Of a DNA stretch of 29,760 nucleotides, positions 25,801-29,760 are shown in pieces. This stretch comes from a virus, in the IMG/VR virus record IMGVR_UViG_3300010389_000087, positions 1 to 29,760 of that record; one strand, written 5' to 3'. A program made the position numbers and the translations under genes. The notes below the pieces were generated by a model. That model was not told the origin of the DNA. It made no database searches and worked only from the letters and a program-made list of their open reading frames with translations. Positions within the stretch are counted from its first letter, which is position 1. Each line of letters starts with the position of its first letter.

Positions 25801-25867
25801 AGGGATCTACATAAAGAATTTCTCCACGAGAATTCTTTAAAAAATTATCCAGACGACTTAGACCCAT
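19856..25867 (-). CDS. Giant virion fibre/structural protein
   Basis: The 2003-residue protein is typical of the very large fibre-like structural proteins of T4-like cyanophages. The N-terminal part (MGLSRLDNFLKNSRGEILYV, then SLARPFKTIQRALIEAARFS and VIIPRGTSIIGMDLRKTKIRP) resembles a pectate-lyase-like beta-helix domain. The middle consists of many repeated beta domains with THGLNVFNKVRI, NHGLNV and VGIGTD motifs. The C-terminal quarter has the fibre shaft repeats (SGISTFNSTVDINAAVDISG), and the end is a domain with the pattern YTLVASDAGKIVTAAGG, GVFNSGDVISVYN and GNRTLSAKGLCTIVCI. No enzyme motif is recognised. It has its own promoter (25897-25903) and is coupled to the next gene. It probably forms a tail or baseplate fibre. 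Confidence 0.85.
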   Translation of the reverse strand: MGLSRLDNFLKNSRGEILYVDPSNIDSTDSILNQGNSLARPFKTIQRALIEAARFSYQSGLDNDRFGKTTIMLYPGEHVVDNRPGWIPDGSNNFRLRSGQTSSDFPPFDLTTNFNLENASNQLYKLNSVHGGVIIPRGTSIIGMDLRKTKIRPTYVPNPENDNIERSAIFRVTGACYFWQFTFLDADPNGTCYKDYTTNIFVPNFSHHKLTAFEYADGVNGVSISDTFQTYTTNRTDLDMYYEKVGLAYGTSSGRPISPDYPSSSLDIQTKVDEYRIVGSRGAEVGISSIKAGDGVTSSSTITVTLSGALEGLDVDTPIRISGVGAAGYDGQYVVSEVFATGANPEVAYQVQNAPTNPLPSVSGATLNISVDTVTSASPYIFNISLRSVYGMCGLHADGNKADGFKSMVVAQFTGIGLQKDDRAFVKYDTTTGTYQDYTASGNENIHSDSRARFKPEYENFHIKCDNDAYLQIVSVFAIGYANHFLANSGGDQSINNSNSNFGAKALTAAGFRSSAFPRDDVGYITHIIPPKHLDTTETSIEFISIDVAKTVSVADTSKLFLYGYSNESIAPDSVIEGYRIGAKVNDNLNVLISNSGVSTQYSARIVMPNTQYTANEITSEKDYTVGRQVGINSISTNVLTLTQNHSFVNGETIRVVSETGELPDGLDSNQVYHVITTGTNIVSADQIKIAKSLNDAINDTEITINDKGGILHVVSRVSDKKSGDIGHPIQYDSTNNQWYVNVATASTENDIHPTIISLGTGSLGAATPRTFITRRPDTRGLIDTVYRARFVLPSDSSVTARPPLDGYVIQESSSVLGTTDTEVAYQFNPGSVNLANSAQLRNQRIISGASWSGGTATIDTELPHNLNLNDQVEIVNIISSNNTTGIANSAFNGTFSVAGISSTKQFSVGIGTDPGSFQNNVSLRTTSLPTFQRKKYTNTFIVYRSQEVQKYVPGDQDGIYHLLLVNASNSPSVTPFNTLSYLQPITNLYPQTNRDNPTSDPKVASSFAVADPIGQVVINEPQRSITKETLEKQIKSSGVGIALTDIVSNSVGTAHTLYTSVDHGLNRVTKVGIVGTGFGYGSGTAGTLYNARLVGFAGTEQGVNATARITFDSSGQLTDVTIIDGGSAYGIGHSFSVVGVATTTSHVVGVVSVTQIYNNIGDTINVFGVSNFENEEFDSSYRITGISTYNQIQVASASTISVSNTNGLGSTITSNAIAYISGRTLNVSSFVYDNVVGLATITTTQNHGLNVFNKVRIGGADNSLYNGDFIVETVGSLTTFVANIGVSTNSPSTTGTIYVYDPGFTSNAGNITDANENIGGRLEYVYAGITTTLLASISTRTVGICSITDVDNLDLQIGDYLQIDDEIVRIKSTVSGNPVSIFRGVLGSPTQTHLSGAVVRRIKPFPIELRRNSLIRASGHTFEYLGFGPGNYSTAFPERQDRTITAQEELLAQSNKQEGGVVVFTGMNADGDFYVGNKRVSSNTGQEEVFDAPVPSVTGEDPSTGAFNIGFDVLTPLEVSISRSIRVEGGNDNNIISEFDGPVVFNNKLTSTSDKGIEANSLFLQGDVTVSRKYSVSNTQPTLAGNPGDVIYRANPTSNGSIGWVYTTNNVWEQFGAIAAGGAVPTNAVGVATGGGGFSISTAINLSSSTIDIDQTFDATSGISTVNFEFSGASTPSFLQVAGISTFNSLVYINQGIDIDNGIIVNSGISTFNSTVDINAAVDISGGLTANSLNVTGSANIPSANINIFSAGISTFNGDIVIGDSSRAANTFVRSLAGDNYEAGFEAYGNANGTGYLFVGDSATNGGGVFYSGDGSPVFAIGETADTVSFYRRVSGSDEVVFSYPRGSNTVTFRGDVTLSTNANVVGILTAASASITGAVTAASATISGNVSAGSSVSDSKGNLRSVPTNSQGGTYTLVASDAGKIVTAAGGVTIPAGVFNSGDVISVYNTSTGNNTITASGITLTQVVTASTGNRTLSAKGLCTIVCIGSNNFIISGAGLS

Positions 25868-25895
25868 TGTATTTTTTGATAAGTTCCGTTATGGA

Positions 25896-26084
25896 TTATT
25901 TATTGTCTTCAGTTGTTTCTTCTTTTTCTTCTACTTCTGGTTCTGGAAGTGTAACTCCAATTTGAGTTAGATATTCAATTGCACCTTGAACTTTCCAGAA
26001 AAGTTCTCTATTTTTTGCAATTTCAGTGTCTAATTGTGCTCTTTGTTGTAAAAGATTTGCAAGATGTTCTTGTTGTTCAGTCAT
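25896..26084 (-). CDS. Small coiled-coil phage protein
   Basis: The 62-residue product begins MTEQQEHLANLLQQRAQLDTEI. It is a heptad-rich coiled coil to about residue 45 (LFWKVQGAIEYLTQIGV), followed by an acidic tail PEVEEKEETTEDNK. Small proteins with this layout occur near fibre genes of T4-like marine phages (recognition from memory, moderate). Its start lies 20 bases from the late-promoter box at 26105-26111. A second promoter/leader with an unused ribosome site lies further upstream. Function unknown; a structural or assembly role is likely. Confidence 0.65.
   Translation of the reverse strand: MTEQQEHLANLLQQRAQLDTEIAKNRELFWKVQGAIEYLTQIGVTLPEPEVEEKEETTEDNK
25897..25903 (-). promoter_or_regulatory. 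Late promoter box (ATAAATA) overlapping a stop codon
   Basis: Minus-strand ATAAATA overlapping the TAA stop of the small coiled-coil gene (25896-25898) and 30 bases before the ATG of the 2003-residue gene. Confidence 0.65.
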
Positions 26085-26102
26085 AATTTAGAATGATTTG
26101 GG

Positions 26103-26126
26103 AGTATTTATTAGTTTGGGTGGTGG
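26103..26126. repeat. Short leader repeat, copy 1
   Basis: Matches 26975-26998 with one mismatch in 24 bases. It includes a late-promoter box and abuts the 42-bp cassette at 26125-26166, so this intergenic stretch is a composite of two leaders. Confidence 0.8.
26105..26111 (-). promoter_or_regulatory. Late promoter box (ATAAATA)
   Basis: Minus-strand ATAAATA, 21 bases upstream of the ATG at 26084. It is inside a 24-base leader (26103-26126) that recurs at 26975-26998 with one change. Confidence 0.65.
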
Positions 26127-26166
26127 TAATCTCCTTGATTAAACGGATTTAGGCAGAGGTATTTAT
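26125..26166 (-). repeat. 42-bp promoter/ribosome-site cassette, orphan copy
   Basis: Identical over 42 bases to 27963-28004. On the minus strand it starts with a late-promoter box ATAAATA (26160-26166) and ends with an AAGGAGAT ribosome site. In this copy no ATG follows within normal spacing; a second promoter comes instead. It looks like a leader whose gene has been lost or displaced. Confidence 0.9.
26160..26166 (-). promoter_or_regulatory. Late promoter box (ATAAATA)
   Basis: Forms the start of the orphan 42-bp cassette. It lies 76 bases before the ATG at 26084 and just past the stop of the gene ending at 26175. Confidence 0.55.
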
Positions 26167-26174
26167 TAATTTTT

Positions 26175-26951
26175 TTAAGAAACTGAATATATTAATATCG
26201 CACGGAAAGTTCCAGAAGAAGGAGTAGATAGATTATTCACGGTTCCATCTGTTTTGACTTCTATAGCATAAATAGTTGATGAAGAAAATACACTACTAAC
26301 CTCTAGTGCATAGAAAGTATATCCAGCAGTAAGGGCAGTGGGGGCGGTGATAATAATTCCACGAGTGTACTGAGAAAGTGGAGAAGAAGCAAACGGTAGT
26401 CCGGTAAAACTGAGGTCTGCTGCTGTTCCTTTATTACTCCAAGCACAAATAATCTCCCCATATACCATTCTACCTATTTTAGTGTATCTTCCGGTTTGCT
26501 GGGTGTAAACCGCACCTCCACCACCATTTCGTAGTGCGGGAGTCCAAGTCCCCTCTTCATAATCATCCAGTAGTTCAGAAGACATTGTGCCTGAACTGTT
26601 AGCAGTCGCAGAGAAGTCAATACCATAACCATTACTAACAACAACATTACCATTAGTAATAGTGAAATCTCCAGTGACACTACTACCCGCAGGAACATTA
26701 GTTAGTCCTGATGCATCACCATAAAATGTGGAAACTCCAATATTAATACCACTAGAATTAATAGTAACAGCAGTTCCTACATTTATTTGTGATGCAGTTA
26801 TAATACCACTAATATTAAGATTTCCACCACTATCCCCAACTACTAATGTTCCACTGCCATTAGGAAGAGTAACCGAATTGTTCCCTGCTGTTGCTTCTGG
26901 GACAACCTCTACATAACCACTGGTAGATCCGTATAACTTGAGTGAAGACAT
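26175..26951 (-). CDS. Short tail fibre protein, DDYEEGTWTP type
   Basis: The 258-residue protein begins MSSLKLYGSTSGYVEVVPEA, a T4-like fibre start that continues SVTLPNGSGTLVVGDSGG. Shaft repeats follow (ITASQINVGTAVTI, STFYGDASGLTN), then the connector GYGIDFSATANSSGTMSSEL and LLDDYEEGTWTPAL, then a 120-residue beta-rich head ending ILIYSVS. A 93-bp part of the connector is almost identical to the gene at 27047-27682, although the heads differ. It is therefore one of a set of domain-swapped fibre genes. Two late-promoter boxes lie upstream. Host binding by the head is inferred. Confidence 0.8.
   Translation of the reverse strand: MSSLKLYGSTSGYVEVVPEATAGNNSVTLPNGSGTLVVGDSGGNLNISGIITASQINVGTAVTINSSGINIGVSTFYGDASGLTNVPAGSSVTGDFTITNGNVVVSNGYGIDFSATANSSGTMSSELLDDYEEGTWTPALRNGGGGAVYTQQTGRYTKIGRMVYGEIICAWSNKGTAADLSFTGLPFASSPLSQYTRGIIITAPTALTAGYTFYALEVSSVFSSSTIYAIEVKTDGTVNNLSTPSSGTFRAILIYSVS
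26539..26631. repeat. 93-bp connector repeat, copy 1
   Basis: Matches 27384-27476 over 93 bases with one difference. It encodes the module from GIDFSATANSSGTMSS to DDYEEGTWTP. A 33-bp part (one mismatch) recurs at 28361-28393. Confidence 0.9.
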
Positions 26952-26974
26952 TATATTCTTGTGATACTCTTTTT

Positions 26975-26998
26975 AGTATTTATTAGTTTGGGTAGTGG
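26975..26998. repeat. Short leader repeat, copy 2
   Basis: Partner of 26103-26126; contains the late-promoter box at 26977-26983. Confidence 0.8.
26977..26983 (-). promoter_or_regulatory. Late promoter box (ATAAATA)
   Basis: Minus-strand ATAAATACTAAAAAG, 26 bases before the ATG at 26951. Confidence 0.65.
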
Positions 26999-27013
26999 TG
27001 TTTATGGGGGGGG

Positions 27014-27020
27014 TATTTAT
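27014..27020 (-). promoter_or_regulatory. Second late promoter box upstream of a run of eight G/C
   Basis: Minus-strand ATAAATA followed directly by eight C (plus-strand G run 27006-27013). It lies 37 bases before the box at 26977, giving the gene at 26175-26951 a double promoter. Confidence 0.5.
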
Positions 27021-27046
27021 TGATTTTTATATGATACTATACTAGA

Positions 27047-27682
27047 TTATACGATATAACAAAGTGAGCCCCTTACTACACCACCCGATACAATGCGAGA
27101 ATATGCTACAGTGTCTCTGCTTCCACCAGAAGTAGCACTAAATTGAAATTGCATCGTAGTTGAACCAGAAGCTACGAAAGGAAAAGCATTAAGAATATTA
27201 AAATTGTCGGACATAATCACACCAAAACACTGGCTGCCTGCCGTAAAAGGCAGACCCGTAATACCTATTGCGGATCCACTCGCATTTGTAGCAAGGGTAA
27301 AGTCAAAATTAACATAAACAAATCTTCCAACTTTTGTATATGTTGCTGTAGTAAGGTTGGTCAAAGTCGTAACACTATTGGCAGGAGTCCAAGTCCCCTC
27401 TTCATAATCATCCAGTAGTTCAGAAGACATTGTGCCTGAACTGTTAGCAGTCGCAGAGAAGTCAACACCATAACCATCACCAACAACAAGATTGCCACTG
27501 GAAATAGTAAAATCTCCAGTGGCATTACCAGTAATATTACCAGTTACATCACCAGTTACATTACCAACAAAACTTGATGCAGTTGTCACTCCACTGATTA
27601 CAACACCACCACCCTCACTCAGCACAATATTATTGCTGCCACTGTCTGGGTTTTTAATGTTCGTTGCTCTTAATGTAGACAT
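27047..27682 (-). CDS. Short tail fibre protein, DDYEEGTWTP type
   Basis: The 211-residue protein starts MSTLRATNIKNPDSGSNNIVL, a common phage fibre opening. Shaft repeats follow (TTASSFVGNVTGDVTGNITG), then the connector GYGVDFSATANSSGTMSSEL plus LLDDYEEGTWTPAN, and a beta-rich head (residues about 105-211) ending RGSLCYIV. The connector is nearly identical at DNA level to that of the gene at 26175-26951, but the head is different. A late promoter at 27705-27711 has the CTAAAAAG extension. It probably forms a receptor-binding or accessory fibre; no enzyme motif seen. Confidence 0.8.
   Translation of the reverse strand: MSTLRATNIKNPDSGSNNIVLSEGGGVVISGVTTASSFVGNVTGDVTGNITGNATGDFTISSGNLVVGDGYGVDFSATANSSGTMSSELLDDYEEGTWTPANSVTTLTNLTTATYTKVGRFVYVNFDFTLATNASGSAIGITGLPFTAGSQCFGVIMSDNFNILNAFPFVASGSTTMQFQFSATSGGSRDTVAYSRIVSGGVVRGSLCYIV
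27384..27476. repeat. 93-bp connector repeat, copy 2
   Basis: Partner of 26539-26631, one mismatch. It is the probable crossover site for exchange of fibre heads. Confidence 0.9.
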
Positions 27683-27704
27683 TATTTGCTGCTTAACTTT
27701 TTAG

Positions 27705-27711
27705 TATTTAT
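27705..27711 (-). promoter_or_regulatory. Late promoter box (ATAAATA) overlapping a stop codon
   Basis: Minus-strand ATAAATACTAAAAAG, 23 bases before the ATG at 27682. It overlaps the TAA stop of the 83-residue gene (27708-27710). Confidence 0.7.
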
Positions 27712-27959
27712 GGATTTTGCTGTGATGCAATAGATGCTTGATATGCTGCAACAACCTCATCAGTCCACAGTGCTGCTGCAACTGCTTGAAGTTCTGCACA
27801 ATCTTCTGATACATCCTCACCAGGAACTCTGACGTGACGATGATAAGTTCTACCGACTTCTACACCATCTTTCTCAACAATATCTGCTCTGCGACATTGA
27901 ATGATATTGAAAGGTGGGATGATTTCTAGTTTGTGTTCGTGTCTTTCAGTAAATGCCAT
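27708..27959 (-). CDS. Small conserved phage protein (MAFTERHEHKLEI type)
   Basis: The 83-residue product starts MAFTERHEHKLEIIPPFNII and contains IQCRRADIVEKDGVEVGRTY, YHRHVRVPGEDVSED, and an alpha-helical end AVAAALWTDEVVAAYQASI. I recognise this as a small protein that recurs next to fibre genes in T4-like marine phages; its function has no firm assignment. It is preceded by a complete leader cassette (27963-28004) with late promoter and AAGGAGAT ribosome site directly before the ATG, so this is the leader's normal context. Confidence 0.75.
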   Translation of the reverse strand: MAFTERHEHKLEIIPPFNIIQCRRADIVEKDGVEVGRTYHRHVRVPGEDVSEDCAELQAVAAALWTDEVVAAYQASIASQQNP

Positions 27960-27962
27960 TAG

Positions 27963-28004
27963 GGTAATCTCCTTGATTAAACGGATTTAGGCAGAGGTAT
28001 TTAT
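27963..28004 (-). repeat. 42-bp promoter/ribosome-site cassette, functional copy
   Basis: Identical to 26125-26166. Here the ribosome site lies directly before the ATG at 27959, so the cassette is a complete late leader. Confidence 0.9.
27998..28004 (-). promoter_or_regulatory. Late promoter box (ATAAATA)
   Basis: Start of the 42-bp cassette, 39 bases before the ATG at 27959. Confidence 0.7.
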
Positions 28005-28023
28005 GGGTTTGTGGAATTGGGTG

Positions 28024-28692
28024 TTACACATAATAAGTAAGTGATGCAGACATCCCTTGTGTTGCTGCAATCGTTGTATCAAAATAGAAGGTTGATGAAG
28101 ATGGTGCGGGACCTTGTATAAATCCACCTGCAGTTGTAGTTCCGTTAATTGCTACACCAGGAGGACCTCCACTAGCATTTGGTCCGTCGTATCCGGAAAC
28201 AAAAGGGAGTCCAGATACACTTGTGCTGTTTGCAGTAGAAGCATAAGTTGCTACGCCTCCGAGAGTTGTAGTAAAAAACCAAACAGTAACTTGACTACCT
28301 ATTTTCCTATATCTTCCACCATAAGCAGGGCTGCCCGTTGTAGTCATATTCGTCACACTTGGAGTCCAAGTTCCCTCTTCATAATCATCCAGTGCATTTA
28401 CTGCTGCTGTGTCTCCGTTGAAAGTTAAACCACCACCAGAAATCCACCTACCTCTTTCGGTTCCGCCAGTTGTAAAAGAAATAGTATCTGCTGATGGGAA
28501 GAAAATTCCAGTATTATCGTCTCCAGATGTGGTAATTGATGGGGAACTTGTCGAACCAGCAGCAACGGTTGCAGCACCACTAACACTTAAATTAGTTGCA
28601 TCTACCGAACTAAAAGTAGTAACACCAGTCAGAGGTGTAGTTAAAGTTGAAACTCCAGAGATGATACCATCTCCATTTAGTGATATAGGCAT
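28024..28692 (-). CDS. Short tail fibre protein, DDYEEGTWTP type
   Basis: The 222-residue protein starts MPISLNGDGIISGVSTLTTP. Shaft repeats follow (TTFSSVDATNLSVSGAATV), then a segment SGDDNTGIFFPSADTISFTT typical of fibres with GIF-F-x-SADT patterns, a connector NALDDYEEGTWTPSVTN, and a head ending MSASLTYYV. Only the 33-bp core of the connector is shared with the other two short fibres, so it is a more distant member of the set. A strong AAGGAGG ribosome site precedes the ATG, and the gene lies 12 bases after the preceding one, without its own promoter. Confidence 0.8.
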   Translation of the reverse strand: MPISLNGDGIISGVSTLTTPLTGVTTFSSVDATNLSVSGAATVAAGSTSSPSITTSGDDNTGIFFPSADTISFTTGGTERGRWISGGGLTFNGDTAAVNALDDYEEGTWTPSVTNMTTTGSPAYGGRYRKIGSQVTVWFFTTTLGGVATYASTANSTSVSGLPFVSGYDGPNASGGPPGVAINGTTTAGGFIQGPAPSSSTFYFDTTIAATQGMSASLTYYV

Positions 28693-28704
28693 TTCTTTTC
28701 CTCC

Positions 28705-29076
28705 TTATACGATAGTCCAGGTAGAACCTGATGGAATGGTGACTGTGATGCCTGTTGCAATTCCGACCGGACCAGCACTCATTGCATTTTTTGATGTGCT
28801 AATCGTATAATCTACGGTTACTTCTTGCCCGTTTTCATAAAAAATCTGGTCACTTCCACCACCAGTAGCACCTGCACTAATACCACTCAGAGCACTACCA
28901 TCACCACTAAAACTGGTGGCTGTTACAACTCCAGCAAAACTTGCATTGCCATTAGAATTTATTGTTACACCAGTACCAACTGTAGTATCAATACTTAGAA
29001 GATCACCATAAATTGTAAAGTCATCTGCGGTAGATATTCCAACCCCACCAACTAATTGTGCCTTTGTCTGTGACAT
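28705..29076 (-). CDS. Small fibre-type structural protein
   Basis: The 123-residue product starts MSQTKAQLVGGVGISTADDF. It carries shaft repeats (GVVTATSFSGDGSALSGI) and ends with KNAMSAGPVGIATGITVTIP and SGSTWTIV, an ending common in fibre proteins of T4-like cyanophages. The size suggests a short adaptor or cap rather than a complete fibre. It is the first gene of the transcript starting at the late promoter 29100-29106 and is followed 12 bases later by the 222-residue fibre gene. Confidence 0.75.
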   Translation of the reverse strand: MSQTKAQLVGGVGISTADDFTIYGDLLSIDTTVGTGVTINSNGNASFAGVVTATSFSGDGSALSGISAGATGGGSDQIFYENGQEVTVDYTISTSKNAMSAGPVGIATGITVTIPSGSTWTIV

Positions 29077-29099
29077 TATGACTTTATAGTTCTTTTACT

Positions 29100-29106
29100 T
29101 ATTTAT
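29100..29106 (-). promoter_or_regulatory. Late promoter box (ATAAATA)
   Basis: Minus-strand ATAAATA, 24 bases before the ATG at 29076 and directly after the terminator at 29117-29138, marking the boundary between two transcription units. Confidence 0.7.
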
Positions 29107-29111
29107 CATAC

Positions 29112-29138
29112 AAGAAAACCTCCCACAAAGAGGAGGTT
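29112..29138 (-). terminator. Intrinsic terminator for the Mom-like gene
   Basis: On the minus strand the arms AACCTCC (29138-29132) and GGAGGTT (29123-29117) form a 7-bp stem with an 8-base loop, followed by a T-rich stretch TTCTTG. It lies about 47 bases past the stop at 29185. Confidence 0.85.
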
Positions 29139-29184
29139 CTCAAGCCACACGGAAGGGGTTTGGTTCTGTATCACCTTTACTATT

Positions 29185-29760
29185 TTACCACGATTTCTCT
29201 TCCCACGTCAATCTTTTCTTCAGTTCCTTATCAAATATCATCAGGTATCGGTGCTTTCTACTTCTTTCTCTCCATTCACCTTCTAATCCTTTAATAGGAC
29301 CCCTTGAATGTTTGATAAAAGAACCATCAGGTTGTTTGATCCAAAAGTCAGATTTCTTATCTGTCAAACCATAGTATTGAAAATTACAAGCTCTGTATAT
29401 AATTCCAGAGTGGTGATTATTGTCAGCGTAACTAAGAATAGCACGAACGCGGGCATCTTTTCTAAATCTCCTTATACAACGACTGACGAACCAAGAGGTG
29501 ATATTATACTCTTCTTTCTGAATATCTGGGTGAATACAAAGACGTGAGAGTTCGTAGATACCCTCTTGCTCGTTTCTTTGCAATCCAAAAGCACCTACTG
29601 CAATTTCTGGAACTGGGAGACCAGTAAAAATGCAAGCACCAAGACACCCGCCAATATTAAGTACATCTGTGACTGTATTACGGTATAGTCCATAGTTAAA
29701 ACCAGATTTGAAATCTTTTGATTCGTCTTTAAGATAATGATGAGTATAAAGAAGTTCTTT
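29185..29760 (-). CDS. Mom-like DNA-modification / GNAT-fold protein (5' end missing)
   Basis: The frame is open from 29760 to the stop at 29185, giving 191 codons without a start, so the gene enters from the right. The upstream codons read GGCLGACIFTGLPVPEIAVGAFG, followed by GIYELSRLCIHPDIQKEEYN, a run IRRFRKDARVRAILSYADNN, and HHSGIIYRACNFQYYGLTDK. The ELSRLC motif, the SYAD segment and the GIIYRACNF-Y-G motif match the Mom family (phage Mu momyl adenine modification), which has a GNAT-type acyltransferase fold. A TTG at 29583 is not the real start because the frame continues. It could instead be another GNAT-like protein; no partner gene (for example Com) is visible. A terminator follows. 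Confidence 0.65.
   Translation of the reverse strand, partial: KELLYTHHYLKDESKDFKSGFNYGLYRNTVTDVLNIGGCLGACIFTGLPVPEIAVGAFGLQRNEQEGIYELSRLCIHPDIQKEEYNITSWFVSRCIRRFRKDARVRAILSYADNNHHSGIIYRACNFQYYGLTDKKSDFWIKQPDGSFIKHSRGPIKGLEGEWRERSRKHRYLMIFDKELKKRLTWEEKSW

Noticed and set aside
16801-25867. CRISPR-like or satellite repeats suggested by recurring short motifs
   Set aside because: The motifs are coding repeats of fibre shafts in frame with the proteins, of irregular length, without spacer structure.
1-29760. tRNA or rRNA genes
   Set aside because: No cloverleaf-like segment or rRNA sequence was noticed on reading; intergenic spaces are too short for most such genes.

Overview
The window looks like part of a T4-like marine myovirus genome, most probably a cyanophage-type virus (Kyanoviridae-like). 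The evidence is the tightly packed, single-orientation coding (every credible gene is on the minus strand, so transcription runs from 29760 towards 1), repeated late-promoter boxes (ATAAATA on the minus strand), a very large tail-fibre/virion protein of the kind seen in T4-like cyanophages, many collagen-like or repeat-built fibre proteins, and a block of accessory 2OG-Fe(II) oxygenases, glycosyltransferases and sulfotransferases. No photosynthesis gene or tRNA is present, so the host (Synechococcus, Prochlorococcus, or another marine bacterium such as Pelagibacter) cannot be fixed from this window.

Layout in transcription order. (1) 29760-29109: 3' part of a Mom-like acyltransferase-fold gene closed by a strong intrinsic terminator. 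(2) 29076-25896: a mosaic of short fibre proteins sharing interchangeable modules (shaft repeats, a DDYEEGTWTP connector, different C-terminal heads), two small conserved phage proteins, and shuffled promoter/leader cassettes. (3) 25867-15050: a 2003-residue virion fibre protein, a glycine-rich adhesin, a 707-residue fibre with a C-terminal S74-type intramolecular chaperone, a 62-residue stand-alone anchor module, a second glycine-rich adhesin that starts with the same anchor module, and a small conserved fibre-linked protein. (4) 14995-12829: two 2OG-Fe(II) oxygenases and a small sulfotransferase whose last 17 or so codons are a copy of the oxygenase 3' end. (5) 12789-8365: two large paralogous adhesins with bacterial Ig-like repeats and divergent C-terminal lectin-like tips. 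(6) 8316-235: a modification island with four 2OG-Fe(II) oxygenases, a PAPS-type sulfotransferase, five glycosyltransferases and a DUF6165-like protein, many of them overlapping by 1-26 bases. (7) 196-1: the start of another small phage protein running off the left edge.

Working model (inference): the fibre genes and the enzyme island form one functional unit. The oxygenases would hydroxylate side chains on glycine-rich or other fibre proteins or on glycans, the glycosyltransferases would build glycans, and the sulfotransferases would cap them, which would diversify the virion's host-contacting surface or modify host surface glycans. The sequence shows enzyme families and adjacency only; substrates are unknown.
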